Assembly: GCF_030704535.1 (NCBI RefSeq)
Contig: NC_081821.1
Span: 8,757,001-8,821,000 of the forward strand
Length of the DNA: 64,000 nucleotides
Reading direction: 5' to 3'
Source: Vitis vinifera
Taxonomy: Eukaryota > Streptophyta > Magnoliopsida > Vitales > Vitaceae
In this document: piece after piece, positions 37,167 to 50,247 of the stretch
Layout of the letters: every line of letters starts with the position of its first letter
Numbering within the stretch: the stretch's first letter is position 1
The notes under the pieces: model-generated
What the model was told of the DNA's origin: nothing
Seen by the model: only the letters and a program-made list of their open reading frames with translations
Database searches by the model: none
Program-made: the position numbers and the translations under genes

Positions 37167-37246
37167 TTTTTAATTATTATTTTTTTTCCCAGTCAAAAAA
37201 CAGATAGAAATTCTTATTAATTAAAAACAATATAGTTACCACATCA
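36746..37246. other. Head-to-head region between GDPD and the PPR pseudogene
   Basis: It contains the GDPD promoter, a plus-strand open frame (36724-36966) with no recognisable domain that overlaps the GDPD promoter, and a dinucleotide repeat. No gene is supported. Confidence 0.5.
37119..37158. repeat. AT dinucleotide microsatellite, about 20 units
   Basis: An uninterrupted AT run is followed by a T run, between GDPD and the PPR pseudogene. It is likely polymorphic. Confidence 0.9.
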
Positions 37247-38953
37247 TTGGTCCATGGTTTCAGTCACCTTGAGCCAATCTTGGTCCGCCAAATCATCCTC
37301 TCTGCCTCAAACTGTTCTGCAACTATCGCTCACTATGTCCATTCAATCCTCCACCATTCCAAGTCTCCAGACTCCTTCTCATGGGCTTGCACAATTCGCT
37401 TCTTCACTCAGCATGGCCAATTCAAAGGGGCTTTTGCTCTTTATGTTCAAATGCAGAGGTGGGGACTGTGTCCCACCACATTTGCTCTGTCTTCTGCTCT
37501 GAAGGCGTGTGATAGAATTGTGTACAGAATGGGCGTGCTTTCCATTCATGGTCAGGTTCAGAAATTTGGGTTTTGTGGTGGTGGTGACGGGATTTATATG
37601 GAGACAGCTCTGGTGGATTTTGACTGCAAACTGGGTGATATGGAGATTTCAAGCAAGATGTTTGATGAAACGGCTGGCATTCGATGTTAGCTGGGTGTCT
37701 GAAGTCTGGGGATTTAGCGGTGGCTCAGAGGGTGTTTGATGAGATTCCGCAGAAAGATGTTATTTCGTGGAATTCCATGTTTTCGTGATATGCCAGATCA
37801 GGGGATTTGGAGAAGGCGTCATCCTTGTTTCAACAAATGCCCGAGAGGAATTTTGCTTCTTGGAATGCGATGATTAATGGGTATGTGGAGTTTGGGGATC
37901 TAGAATCTGCTAGAAGCTTTTTTTGATGCAATGCCGCAGAGAAATAGTGCCTCTTGGATGACCATGATTTCTGGGTACTCGAAATGTGGGGATGTTGATT
38001 CTGCGTGTGAACTATTTGATCAGGTCGGTGGGAAGGATCTGCTCTTGTTTAATGCCGTAATAGCTTGCTATGCTCAAAATAGCAAACTGAAGGAGGCTCT
38101 TAAGCTATTTAACATGATGCTCCATCCAAATGTAAATGTTCAGCCAGATGAGATGACTTTGGCTAGTGTTATATCTCCATGTTCTCAATTTGGAGACTTC
38201 AGATTTGGGCCCTGGATTGAGTCATATATGAGAAGACTTGGAGTTGAAATGGATGGTCGTTTAGGCACTGCTTTACTTGACTTGTATGCTTAGTGTGGAA
38301 GCATTGACAAGGCATATGAATTGTTCCATGGTTTGAGGAAGAAGGATTTGGTCGCTTATACTGCAATGATCTTGGGGTGTGGCATGAATGGTAAAGCTAT
38401 TGATGCAATCAAGCTGTTTGATGAGATGGTAGATGCCCAGATTTGCCCAAATTTAATTATGTTCACAGGGCTATTAACCACCTATAACCATTCTGGTTTG
38501 GTTGAAGAAGGCTACCATTGCTTTACCACCATGAAGAAGTATAATCTTGTGCCTTTGGTTGATCATTATGGAATCATGGTTGATCTTTTTGGCAGGGCAG
38601 GATGGCTACAAGAAGCACTTGAGCTAATAAAGAGTATGCCTATGCAGCCTCATGCTGGGGTTTGGGGAGCTTTGCTTTTTGCTTGCAGGTTGCATAACAA
38701 TGCTGATCTTGGGGAGATTGCAGCTCAGCATTTCTTTGAATTGGAGCCTGATACAACTGGTTATTGTTCTCTTCCTTGCAATATTTATGTCTCTGGTGAG
38801 AGGTTGGATGATGTCAGGAGATTGAGAAAGATCAGAAAGGAGAAGACATTTTCCAAATACCTGGTTGCAGTTGGATGGAATTCTCTTGACTCCCTTTTAA
38901 TAAGAAATATGCACTCACAAAACAGTGTGTCTGCTCCATTTTGGGTTCAATAA
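37247..38953 (+). pseudogene. Pentatricopeptide repeat (PPR, PLS/E-class) pseudogene
   Basis: The translation is a run of PPR motifs (for example [46 protein letters not shown]) ending in an E-type tail with MVDLFGRAGWLQEALELI and GVWGALLFACRLHNN. Such proteins bind organelle RNA in mitochondria or chloroplasts. It is broken at several points. The frame changes at about 37670-37690 with loss of bases. An in-frame TGA follows at 37786-37788. A one-base insertion in a T7 run at 37918-37924 shifts the frame. A TAG at 38291-38293 sits where LYAKCG would be expected. No in-frame ATG is seen at the beginning; the frame reads back to about 37247 without one. All breaks are in a single uninterrupted block, typical of intron-poor PPR genes. 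It is a degenerated gene, unless the breaks are assembly errors. Confidence 0.85.
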
Positions 38954-41900
38954 CACTTCAATGACTTCATACTTCTAGTTTTCAGAGAACTATGTTCTCA
39001 TATCCTACCTTTTGTAGTTTCATAAACTTGGAATTCTACATGACCTGGGTAGTTGGGTTAGAGTCAGATGTAGCTCCATTGTAATGGAATGGAAGCTAAA
39101 CCTCTGGGAAGAAATGGAAATCTGCAAATTTTCTGATACTGAGGAAGGGATTTTCCTCTCATCCATTGTAAGATTGCTGAATACAATGGTTGCCATCATA
39201 TACCAGTTAAAGGTAGTAGCAATTCTCTTCCTGCATCACTGTTATCTTTGTTCATTTTCTTGTGAAGCAAGTTGCATGAATACAACATTCATTGCTAACA
39301 ACTTCATCCCCTTCTTTGCTTAACAATTAAGTAATTTGTTAATAAAAGCACCACAGATCGATGAGATCTTGATATTTGATCCCTAACTTCCCCAATTCTT
39401 GTCAGAGTCTTGTGAACTATTCAATTTCTTAATGTTGTTTCTCTTGTTCCATTAATCTCTTCCTCATTCCAATAATTGTCTGTGGGTTGTGCAGAACATA
39501 ATTGGTAAAGGGGATTTTCAGCAATGATATATGACGTATTTACTGCAAGGTAATGAATCCTGGTACTAGATTGGAATCCTCTGAAACCTCCACATCACAC
39601 TCCTTGCAGGCATTTCAGTTTTAGTCCATGTCCAAGCTGATAAGACAGAAAGAGACTTTGCTAAGTTCCTTGGAAGCTATTATCTTAAACATCTTGCAGA
39701 GCCCAAAACCCTAAGCTTTGGCAGAGTAGGATTGTTCAATTATGGAATGTCCTTGGATATGACAAATGGGGAAGGGGAAGGTCATGCTCCCGCTTTGAGT
39801 CATGTGTTCAATGTGCATTAAATGTCTCCTACATCAATAGTGATGATCAACTCACAGATGCTCTTGCAAAACCATGATCATGTACGAGATTTGAGCTACT
39901 TTGTTCCAAGATTGGAGTCTATGATTTTGCATGCAAATCTTCTGAGTCAATAACTCTAACCCGTTTCTCTCAGTAATTCACTATTTGATCATAAACATGA
40001 ACACAAGATATAGCTTCAAAAATTGATTTTTAACATTTAAATGTGTGAAGCAATGTAGGCCAAGAAGATATTTGGCCACTTTGTTGAAAGCATCATTCAC
40101 AAATTTGAAGTCAATCTTCAATTTTCAATTTTTCTGAAATCACCATGCATGCATTTCTTTATCTATTTTGCTCTGTAAGAAGACAACCATTGGTAAAAAA
40201 TGTATTCATTTTAGAGGTTCTTCTTTCTCCCATTCTCTTATGAAGTTTTTCACTGTCAACTCTTATGACAAATTTTGATCAAAATCAAATGCTGCAGTCA
40301 TCAAATTGAGCTGATCTTCAATGAACAATGACTGATTTATGTACAAAAGTATAGGCTATATTTTTGCATTGAAGGTGTTCTATGGAATTCCCCAAAAACC
40401 ACTCTTTGTCAAAATGCCCATTCATGGGATTACGTCCACAACATGTTAACCTTGGATCATGATTGCTTTACCTCATCCCTGCCTTCTGGGGCATGCCATC
40501 TGCAGGCAAACCCCACTTATAACTCCCGATTTGTTTCATTCAATATTGTTTATGGGTATTTGTTTCATAATTTTCATCAAGAACATTATATACAGACTAT
40601 GGATTGGCATATTTTGCAAGCATTAACATTTCCAGGAGTTGCTATTCACCAGAGGGATCTTGTAATAAAAATTTTTCTTTGTATATTTTACATCTTAGTT
40701 GCACAAGATGCAGCTTGCTAGGAATGCACTGTTAGGCGCTCTTCATCTGGTTGATTGTATTTAAGATAGAATTTGCTGTCAATTATTCTCTTCCTGCTTC
40801 ATGACACAATTCTTATATATTTTCAAATGAACTCTAATCTTAGATAAATCGCATGAAACGCTATCTAATGTACATATTTACAATGCCTTTGTAACAATAG
40901 TATGATGTTGGCAAAACTCAAACTTCCAATGAAAACTGAAGCATCAATCAAGATTATACAATATGTGTCCTTTCCGCTCATCAAGGCTGCATTTTCAGCT
41001 TTGTAATCAATATGGTGTCATGGTTTCCTTTTCAGAACAGGCTGCAAGCTTATGTCCTTGCTGGATTATGAAGTTGCTTTGATGGGGTTTTGAGGTTGAA
41101 CTTGCTCAAGTAATCTTCATACACATATATGAAGGAGGACAATAGTACCTTAAAGGAGAGTATATTCACAAGTACATTAGAGGTTTTGCTTTTAGTTTTT
41201 TCTATCAATCCTTCACGGTATTAACCTCAACTATGGATACTAATTATTTTGCACCAGAATCTTGTGTAACCATCTGCATATGGCCTATTATAATTTTTGT
41301 TCCTATTAGAGAATGGTGTTTGTGGCAAATGATTAGGATGTTTTAATCAGTTTTTGTCTGTTTTTTTTTTTTCAATCCTTGTTTGAAGCTAAAGGGCATT
41401 TGGCATTTTGATAAATTGAACTCATTTTTTCCTATGTAGGGAGTACAACATGTTAGGCTCCATGATTGTATTGAATTTGTAATAAACTCGGTTTGAACTG
41501 AGAAAATCTCTCAAACATTGACCGAAAAAGCAAACTAAGATGAATAATTAGCCAGGGATTATACAAGAATGGGTCTGATTTCTCTTATCCTTTAGTTTGG
41601 TTCTCTGAAATGCCTTATGAAGGAGAACCCAATTGACTAGGTTTTTACGAATTCTGGATGTTCCCAAAAGTTTTTACGAATTCTGGATGTTCCCAAAACT
41701 GCATTGCAATAGAAGGGTAAAACAAAGCTTCAGCAATTTCAGAAACAGTTCATTTGAGTAATATGAGGTGAATTCATGACAATGAGCTGAAAGCAAAGTT
41801 ATTTTGGATTACAAGCAAGATGGACTACGAATTGGCATATGCTTGTTAGTGGTTGAGCTGTATAAACTGAAATGATATTTTGTCTCACACCCTTCTGGCA

Positions 41901-44900
41901 GCTGGTTCCACTGGCACCCCCTGCTTACCTACCTGAGAAAGAAAGATGGAAATTTTACCTTCTAGATGGTATTTGGTAAGCAAAAACTGTTGTTTTGTTA
42001 CTTAACAACATAACAGGGACACTATTTGATAAGGATAAATTTCAGATAGGCTAAAGTTGGCATTTTCTCATGACATTACATCACTAATTTCTTGGTCTCT
42101 TATCTTATTCATCTGTATGTGTTTGTGCACCATTTCTTGAACTCTATGGTCTTTTGGTGGTGAACTAGAGTGTTGTTGCAGATGATTTTAAATGGTTATT
42201 CTGAGCAGTAAATTCCATTCTTTCCACTGTTCTGCAGGGATGATCAGATCATTTTCCAATTTCCATGGACATTGTTGAGTATCTAGTGAGGCCAACTTTT
42301 GGGTAAGTTTCTCAGTATATTCCTCAGCAATCAATTGAATACTTTAATGAGCTCTAGTCCCTCTTTCAGCTTGAAGTTTTGGTCGTTGTGAGCTTAATGG
42401 CCCCAGACATTGTGGGCCAAAACAAGCCCTCTTTGTTGAAAAGATTTGAAATACTTTAAATGCAAAAAAAAGGACCTAAGATCTCCTATAAAATTGAATG
42501 AACCTGTCCCCATCTCAGGTTCACCTTTCCATTTCAACTTCTGCTAGGCAACCGACAACACAGTTTGCTATATAGTCTCTGCAAACTTCATTCTTATAGT
42601 AAATTTTGCAGGTGAAATAGTACTATGCCCAACAAGTAGTAGGTGATCCTCGCCCAAACTCACTTTGTATAGGAAAATGTCAAAAAATGTACTAAAAACC
42701 ATGGCTGAACAGATGCTATATATAGTATAAGTTACCCATCTCTACTCTTTGCTAGTGTAAATTGTGTCCCCTTCATATCTGTTGAAACTTGATGCATGCA
42801 TTTCACCCAGTTGAACAAAGCATCATTGGCCATATCTTAGTCCCCAAAATTCTTATGCCCTTATGTTCTCTATCATACATGAGGAAATGATGAATTGTTG
42901 AACCATTAGGCCCTTAGTAGTATTATTAGGCTATGCCATTTTTCATCGGAGTTTGTCTCATTAGGGATATATTCTTGTTTTTTTGCTTTAGGTAGAAATT
43001 GAAAATGAAGATAACATCATTGTTTTTTTAAAAGATAATGTTGATATTATAGAAGTTTCATTAAATATAAAATTGTTTTTTATATAAGTTAAAATAGAGC
43101 TTCTATAAGAAGCGATATTTTCCTGATCTATTCAAACATTCTTATCTAATTTCTTATTTTTTATATATAAACAAAAATCGGCTTTTTAATTAACTTAAAG
43201 TGAGAAGACAATTAACAAAAACACCCACTAAAGAATGAAAATTTTTGTAAAATTTTCATGTGAATTATGTCTAGGCACTCAAAATCAACTTGATCAGGGG
43301 GCCAAAACCCTACTTGCTACCTGCATTTTGAAAGGTTTAGAGTGGTGGGTGAGCTTGATTCTATTCACCTAATATGCTACAAAATTTTAAATCTTTTTCT
43401 TTACCATGCTCCCTTTGAATTATGTTTTGGATTAAAATATTTTCCATCTCATATTCATAAAATTTTATTAGAAATATTTTTCCAATTGGCAGATGACATG
43501 TGGCAGTCCGGATTCCTTAAATATGATTATGATTTATCAACCCATGAAAAGTGACCCAAAGAGGATTGAGAAGGAAGCTTAGCACTATTACATCAAAAAT
43601 TCAAATTTAAAAAACTTAAATCTCAACATAAGATTTTGGCTTATTATAAAAAACAAGTCTATAAAAATGTTAAGAACCAGCCCTCAAAGGGGAAGAAACC
43701 AAAGGCCAATACATGAATGATTTGTTGCTTGCATGTGGGTGATCATACAATAAAATGCAATGCCACCTACCATTATTAATAACATGAAACACAAAAGTCA
43801 TGGCTAAAAGAAAAAAATTAAAAATTAAAAATCAATGGAAAGTTAAGGGTCCACCACTAGTGACAGTGGCATTTGCCCTAGAGGGACCCATTGTTCTCAA
43901 TCATAGAAATAGTGGAAATATTTTCTTCAATTCTAAGTCACCCTGTCCATTGAGGTGGAAGATAAAAAGAGAAGCAAAGAGGAAAAGTACTTGTGGGTGG
44001 GCTAGCTCAAGGTTTATATAATAGAAAATTGTGGGTATGTTTGTTTCCATTGGTTATGGTCTATATGCCATTTTTCTTCTCTACCTCCTCCTCCTCCTCC
44101 TTCTCGTTCCTTTATGATTATTATCATTTTAAAAAATTCACATATCATTAATTTTGATCCAAAATAAAAATGATATAATAAAAGGTTAATTTCATTAATC
44201 TGCCCTTGAGGTTTTAGTTAAATACACATAGTTCTCATTGATATGAGACAATTCACTTTACTTGATTGGATGTACAACAATTCAGTTCACCCCAAACACA
44301 TCATCTATCCTAAACGAAGGATATACCATAATACACGGAATATGATAAAATGGTAAATTCAAGATGTGTAAATAATGCTGCTAATATCCAAAAAATCAAT
44401 AAAACATTTTGTAAAAGGTGGAATCTACTAGAAATACCAACCACATGGATAGACTCAATCTACGTATAAATATACCGAACATGTAAATAAGAAAAACAAG
44501 GTGACTAGAATCTCCATTGGCACCCATCAAATGCCTCATCTATCATTCTTATTCGATATTCAAATCAATGTGTGATAGTTGCATTTAACTAAAACCTTAA
44601 CTATTGATTTATGTGCAACGATTTATGATGAAAATTAAAGAAAACAAAAAAAAGAAAAACACATAGATTTAACGTGGTTCGGCAGATTGCCTATATTCAT
44701 AGGAATAGGGAAGAAGACTTTCATTATGTATCAAATTAGGATTACATAAAATGGTATTTATACTAACCTTCACATAGTAAAATTCCAAAAATACCCTTAA
44801 ACCACTTCACTTACATTTTCCTCCTTTTTTTCTCCATGTCTTTCACTTAATTTGAGCCACATACTACAACATTAACGGAGGTGAGTGAAATTAGCCTAAT

Positions 44901-46100
44901 AATAAAAGGATTAAAACCTAAAATGAAAGGAATAATAGTGACTTAAAACCTAAAATACGAAAATAGAACAACTATTTAATTACAAAACATGTTTCTTTTT
45001 TTAGTATTGTTGAATGGGTTAAGTCATTCCACAGTTAGGAAACAATTGAAGAACATTACAAGAACTTAAAAACAAATAAAATCAAAACAGAAAAAATAAA
45101 AATAAAAACATAGGGACACCTGATCATTTGCTTGCTTACTTAGAGAAAAAGGAAAAAAATGCAATTGTTGATCAGACCATCCCAACAAACTGGTCGTCGA
45201 TCCCATTATTGGATTTGGGGGTTTCAATAAAAGACGAGATGACGAAGGCATCGACCCAAGGAATGTCTTTATGAAATGAGGGTGCCTCCTAAATTAGAAA
45301 CATTCATTTCTGAAACTATATGATGAATTAAACTTTAGAACTTGGATTGATTGATGCAGTGTGTCTCACTGAATTCAAGAGAGGGCGGTGGCACATGGTT
45401 TTTGGTTCAAAGAACATGGAGATTTTGGAGGCATGTGTGTGAGGGGGGTGGAGTCAACATTAGATATGGGCGGACCCATTGGGCGTGCCACATGCCCTTC
45501 TCTGCCCCCATGTGGGGGGGTCTCCTCACATGGGTCCTATTGTTATTGAATTGGCATTCAACATTTGACCACATCATCGTTTAGGTTCAGAGGTCTCTCT
45601 ATCAGTGGCCCTCCATTGATTAAATTCGTATCCAAAGAAATTTTTAATTTTTTATTTATTTTTTACTTTAATTAGAAGTTAGATAAATGGTTTGTGCTCT
45701 CAAGTTTAAAGGGCTAATTTTGGTATTAAATTCAGCTTTATCATATAAGTTAAAAAAGGACTTTCATAAGATGTTTTTATCTAAGTCATCTTGAGATGAG
45801 TTGGATGTGCATATTTATTCTCACCTTATTAAAGGAATCAATGAGATGGCAAAATCAAGCCCATAATGGACAGAAATTTGTACCTATAAATAATTCCATG
45901 CATAGAAGCAGGAAAAAATTAACAATTTTTTATTCCCTTATTTTAAGAATTTCCTTCTATAATTCACAATATATTTTTATATAAAGTTATCAAAAAAAAA
46001 AAAGTAATAAAAAGGAGGTTTCTTTGAAAAAAAAATTTAATTATGTTTGATTTAAGAAATATTTTGGAATTTTCGGGTCCGTTTTTAAAAATTGTTTTCA
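38954..46100. other. Long gene-free intergenic region
   Basis: About 7 kb with no supported gene. Open frames at 40443, 43342, 43800 and 45351 have no recognisable domains or splice partners. It contains a 29 bp tandem duplication (41641-41698), a CTC run near 44085-44100, and near 44660-44700 a TTTAACGTGGTTCGGC block related in style to the repeat at 15350. The rest is unremarkable AT-rich DNA. Confidence 0.5.
41641..41698. repeat. Perfect 29 bp tandem duplication
   Basis: The unit begins GTTTTTACGAATTCTGGATG and occupies 41641-41669, then repeats exactly at 41670-41698. Perfect identity points to a recent event. Confidence 0.95.
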
Positions 46101-46115
46101 AAGTAATATAATGAT

Positions 46116-46184
46116 ATTTCATATATAAGTGAAATACAAGACTGAAGCTATATATATACTTGGTATTTCACTTATATATGGAAT
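46116..46184. repeat. Hairpin-forming inverted repeat, 22 bp arms
   Basis: Arms 46116-46137 and 46163-46184 are reverse complements with a single mismatch, separated by a 25-base spacer. The arms contain TATATAAGTGAAATAC. Flanks carry TTTTTAAAAA-type words on both sides, so the hairpin may be the centre of a larger foldback element. Confidence 0.85.
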
Positions 46185-46317
46185 TTTTGGGCCTTTTGCG
46201 ATAATTTATTTTCTAAAAACAATTTTTGTTTCCTATATTTGCTTTTATTAAAAATACGGTTTATATATTATATACATATTTTATGAACATGATATATTAA
46301 AAAAAAAAAAAAGTTGG

Positions 46318-46540
46318 ACAATATATCAAATCATTTATCGTATTCCATATTTGGTTGAATATAAGATATGATAAATGATAAGATAATTTATCTTTATCTT
46401 ATCATCCTAAATATGGGATATAATAAGTAATAAGATGATTTATCTTTTATTTCATCATCAATCAAATATAGGATACAAATATAATATCACATCTTTTATC
46501 ATAAGTCATACATTATTATAACTTTGACTTCACCTTATAT
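46318..46540. repeat. Foldback repeat rich in TTATCATAT/ATATGATAA
   Basis: Words such as GATAAATGATAAGATAA and TTATCTTTATCTTATCATC alternate on the two strands, giving internal complementarity. Similar words occur near 12.7-12.8 kb, suggesting a MITE family. Confidence 0.4.
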
Positions 46541-47234
46541 TTAAAAAATTATCATTTTCAAGTCAAGTCATAATTTAAAAAGATTAATTTGGTGTTACCT
46601 TCTTCTACAATAACTTGTCATATACGTTGAAAATGATTTCCATAAGAAAGATGTTGACACATTCGTGAATTTTTTATTTTTTTTGGGAGGTTAGAAGGAT
46701 TTTAATTAAAATTACTCAAATAGAAAAATTTGGGGTGTTATTAAATAAAAAAAAAGGGGTGTGAAGAGAGATACAATAAATAGAAACATAGAAACATAGA
46801 TAAAGATGTTTCGAAGTACAAAGGAAAAAATAGATAATTTTACATGCATATTTTGAGAAAAAAATTAAATTAAAAAAAATATAAGTTGTAAAAAGTTAAT
46901 AATATATTATGATTTTTTTCTCTATTTTTATGTACTTCATCAACCTAAAAAGAATTTCTAAAAATTATAAAAAATAATCTTATGCATTTGGTGATGTCAT
47001 AAATTTAGTACATAGACCAAAGTTGGAATAAAAAAAAATTCTTTTTAATTTTTTGAACATTTATTTATCGATATTTATATAATTAAAATTAATTAAAATT
47101 TTATACATTTTCAAATTATTTAATATTCATATTAAAGAATTAAAAGAAGTGAAATGATTATAAGTAACATATAAAAATAATTTATTAATTTTAAATCTAT
47201 TATTCACTTTTTATTTCTTTTCACTTTTCTCTAG

Positions 47235-47558
47235 GCTATGTTTGGTTCCCGGAAAATTTGAAGGAAAATGCGAGGGAAAGAAAATACAAAGGAAAAGTAG
47301 AAGGAAAGAAAAAATGAAGGAAAATAAAAAAATAGATTAAAAATTGATAAATTATATTTTTTGTTACTTCAAACTCATTTTATTTATTTTAACTCATCAA
47401 TATAAAGATTAAATAATTTAAAAATACATAAGTTTTTAATTAGTTTTAATTATATTTGATTTTCTTTGATATTTTTCATAGGACAACCAAACATGAAAAA
47501 ATCATTTTCCTTAGCATTTTTTTTCTTTCTTTTGTACTTTTCGGGAACCAAACATAGC
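47235..47558. mobile_element. MITE copy 2, TIR GCTATGTTTGGTTCCCG
   Basis: The left end GCTATGTTTGGTTCCCGGAA and the right end TTTTCGGGAACCAAACATAG (+C) are near-perfect inverted repeats of about 22 bases enclosing 324 AT-rich bases. The inner segment (TTTTTAATTAGTTTTAATTA region) matches the copies at 22609 (opposite orientation) and 49747. A partial related segment precedes it at about 47040-47230. No coding capacity. Confidence 0.8.
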
Positions 47559-47995
47559 TTATTTCATTTTTTCACATTTTCCCTCAAATTTATCGACAAC
47601 CAAACAAAACATAAAAAATTTTAAAAATAAAAGAGAGAGGGGAAAAGGGATATACTATTTTAAAGCATTAGTTAACCGTTAGACTCAATGGTAAGTATGA
47701 ATCATTCAATGGGTTGAAGGCTTTGTGAATTCTTACCTAAAAAGAGCATGTTAATTAGTACATGGGCAGATGCTGAAAACTCCAAAGGCTTCTCACGCAT
47801 GGGTGTTATCATACTGGTGGTTGCCTTTCTTCGGTTCTCATTTCTTTTTCCATCATTTTCTTTCACTTTCCACCACTTAATTTGTTTGTTATATTGGATG
47901 TCATTTGTATTCAATACGATAATTTGTAGTTATGCCCATTTCACCCACCATTAGCCACTCCTTGGCCCCCTCTTTTTGTCGGTGAGGTTTAGACA

Positions 47996-48300
47996 AAATT
48001 GATGATTATGTCATGTACTTCTTCCAACCTTAATGTTTATAGGAATTCGATTCCAAAAATACTTCCCAAAATTTTAGTTATATTTTCTTGTCTTGATCCC
48101 ATTCAACTAACAAAATAGTGACCCAATAACAAATTCTTTGTTTGGGAAAAATTGATGATAATGTCATGTACTTCTTTTAACCTTAATGTTTGTAGGAATT
48201 TGATTCCAAAAATACTTCGAAAATTTTAGTTACATTTTCGTGTCTTGATGCCATTCAACTAACAAAATAGTGACCCAATAACAAATTCTTTGTTTGGGCA
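47996..48300. repeat. Tandem duplication of a 152-153 bp unit
   Basis: Copy 1 (about 47996-48147) and copy 2 (about 48149-48300) both run from AAATTGATGAT.ATGTCATGTA through CCAAAAATACTTC to ACAAATTCTTTGTTTGGG. They differ at a modest number of positions plus a one-base indel. Confidence 0.9.
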
Positions 48301-48345
48301 AAGAAAATAAATGGAAAAATAACTATATATATTTTTTCCTATAAA

Positions 48346-48405
48346 TAAGAGGTTTAATTGTAATAATGATGGGGGTAAGAGGTTTAATTGTAATAATGAT
48401 GGGGG
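48346..48405. repeat. Perfect 30 bp tandem duplication
   Basis: Unit TAAGAGGTTTAATTGTAATA plus ATGATGGGGG occurs at 48346-48375 and exactly again at 48376-48405, soon after the 153 bp duplication. Confidence 0.95.
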
Positions 48406-48810
48406 TTAGTTTTTAGGGATTTGTTTCTTGAATGATTGGTATTGAACTGAAATCATAACATCCTTCCACCAACTCACCAACTTTGGCATCATTTCTAACC
48501 AAAAAGAGGGAGCAGAATTGAAACGCTTGGGAAAGTCTGAATTATGCTTAAAGGCCTGTTTGGGTGGTGGGGAAGTTGAGACTTGAGACCCACATTTGAG
48601 TAGTAGTTGCAACCGAACAATTGCATCCGTCACAACCAGCACATTATTTGATTAGGTTTCCGATATTCAAATGAAATGCACGACAATGAAAAGAGATATA
48701 AGAATAAAAATAAAATACTCGATAGTAATACATTCGAATCAAAATAGGGAATTGATATTTTATACATGTAATAATATGACATGATCGGATTAACGTGCTA
48801 CTTAATGTTA

Positions 48811-49334
48811 CGGGTGTAAATAAGATCAGTTCAATTAGTTTTTGGGTAAAAAATAAATCGAACCGATTAGATTTGGAATAAAAAATGAAATCAAATCAAG
48901 TTCTTTGAGGTCGGTTTGGTTCAGCTTTGGTGGATCGATTTCATCCTAACTTAATGATCTTTTTTAATCTTTAATCCAATTGTAAATTTGTGTTTATTTT
49001 GAGCCTAAAGTCCATTAATTTGAGTTCATATTAGACAATAAATTTAGTTTGTTTTTAAATTAATTGAAACAAATTTAAATTTTACGTTGAAAATATATTA
49101 AATACATTTAGAATTAATTTGATCATAAAATTTAAAAAATGAATTAAATCTAATATAAAAAAGAATTTATTAAATATCAAATAATTATATATAAATTTTA
49201 GGATATCGATCATGTTTGGTTTTCATAGATTTTTAAAATTCTCAAATTTAACTGGATTTTTTATTATTGAGAACTGAAATAATATAATTGATTTAATTGT
49301 TTTAAATCAATTTTTTCGATTTTACTTGCACGCC
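48811..49334. repeat. MITE-like repeat with GGGTGTAAATAAGATC ends
   Basis: The left end GGGTGTAAATAAGATC and the right end GATTTTACTTGCACGCC are imperfect inverted copies. The interior has phrases such as TCGAACCGATTAGA and GGTCGGTTTGGTTCAG, common in plant foldback repeats. Non-coding. Confidence 0.45.
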
Positions 49335-49746
49335 TGCCTAACGTCGGAAATGAGTTAAGTTCGAGGCTAGGGGCAAAGCACCATCCCTAAATAGAGGGAA
49401 AAAAATGAACTTTAATTATTGGATGGAGTGGTGGTAGCATAATTGTAGGTGGCATGGGTCACGTGATGGATTAATTTAGGGGTAAAGGGATGAGTGTCAT
49501 CTGGCATAAATGTAATTATCCGCGTGCTCTAAGCCTCAATAATTACTTCAGGACCACATGGGATCTTATGGTAATAGCGAGGTAATAAATTCTAATCCAA
49601 AAAATGGATATGGAAAGCATTTTCATATGTTTCGGGAAAAAATAAAAAAATAAAATATGTTTGGGAAAATCGAAAGTAATTTTTAGTTCTTAAAAATACA
49701 AAATAGTTTTTTATTTTTAAAAATATGAAACAAGATATTTTTAAGG

Positions 49747-50013
49747 TAATATATTTGGTTCTAAAAAATTTGAAAGAAAAAAAAAATGAAAGAAAATAAA
49801 AGTTGATATATTATTTTTATTTTCTACTTTAAACTCATTTTACTTATTTTATTTCTTTAATATAAATATTAAATAATTTTAAAATACATAAATTTTTAAC
49901 TAATTTTAATTATATTTTATTTTTGTAAATATTTTTCATAGTAAAGTTTAATATAAAAAAATAATTTTTTTTATATTTTTTCTTTTTTTAATATTTTTGG
50001 GATTAAACATAAC
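49747..50013. mobile_element. MITE copy 3, degenerate
   Basis: It has the same internal order as the 47235 element, including ACTTTAAACTCATTTTACTT and AACTAATTTTAATTATATTT. Terminal words are decayed (ATATTTGGTTCT and GATTAAACATAAC). It ends about 220 bases before the C-box of the TORTIFOLIA1-like gene. Confidence 0.65.
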
Positions 50014-50233
50014 ATAAATAATATTTTTTTAGTTATTTTCACTATTTTTAAAAGTAATAATTATATCGAATATGGAGAGTACTTAAATATGAAGCAGTAT
50101 ATTTATATTTAAAACATTTTTGAAAATACAAAAATAAATTAAAAATATTTTAAATTCTAAAATAGAAATTAAGGGAGGAGCAAAATGGGTATATGCAGCC
50201 ATGACCGTGCCTTGCCTAAGACAGAGTTGGTTG

Positions 50234-50247
50234 AAACGACGTCGTTT
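50234..50247. promoter_or_regulatory. C-box palindrome AAACGACGTCGTTT
   Basis: A perfect 14-base palindrome around GACGTC, about 250 bases before the start codon of the TORTIFOLIA1-like gene. It shares AACGACGTCGTTTTG with the site at 17755. Confidence 0.65.

Noticed and set aside
45066-45251. Minus-strand open frame with LLLKPPNPIMG
   Set aside because: Short, low-complexity C-terminus, no evidence of expression or homology.
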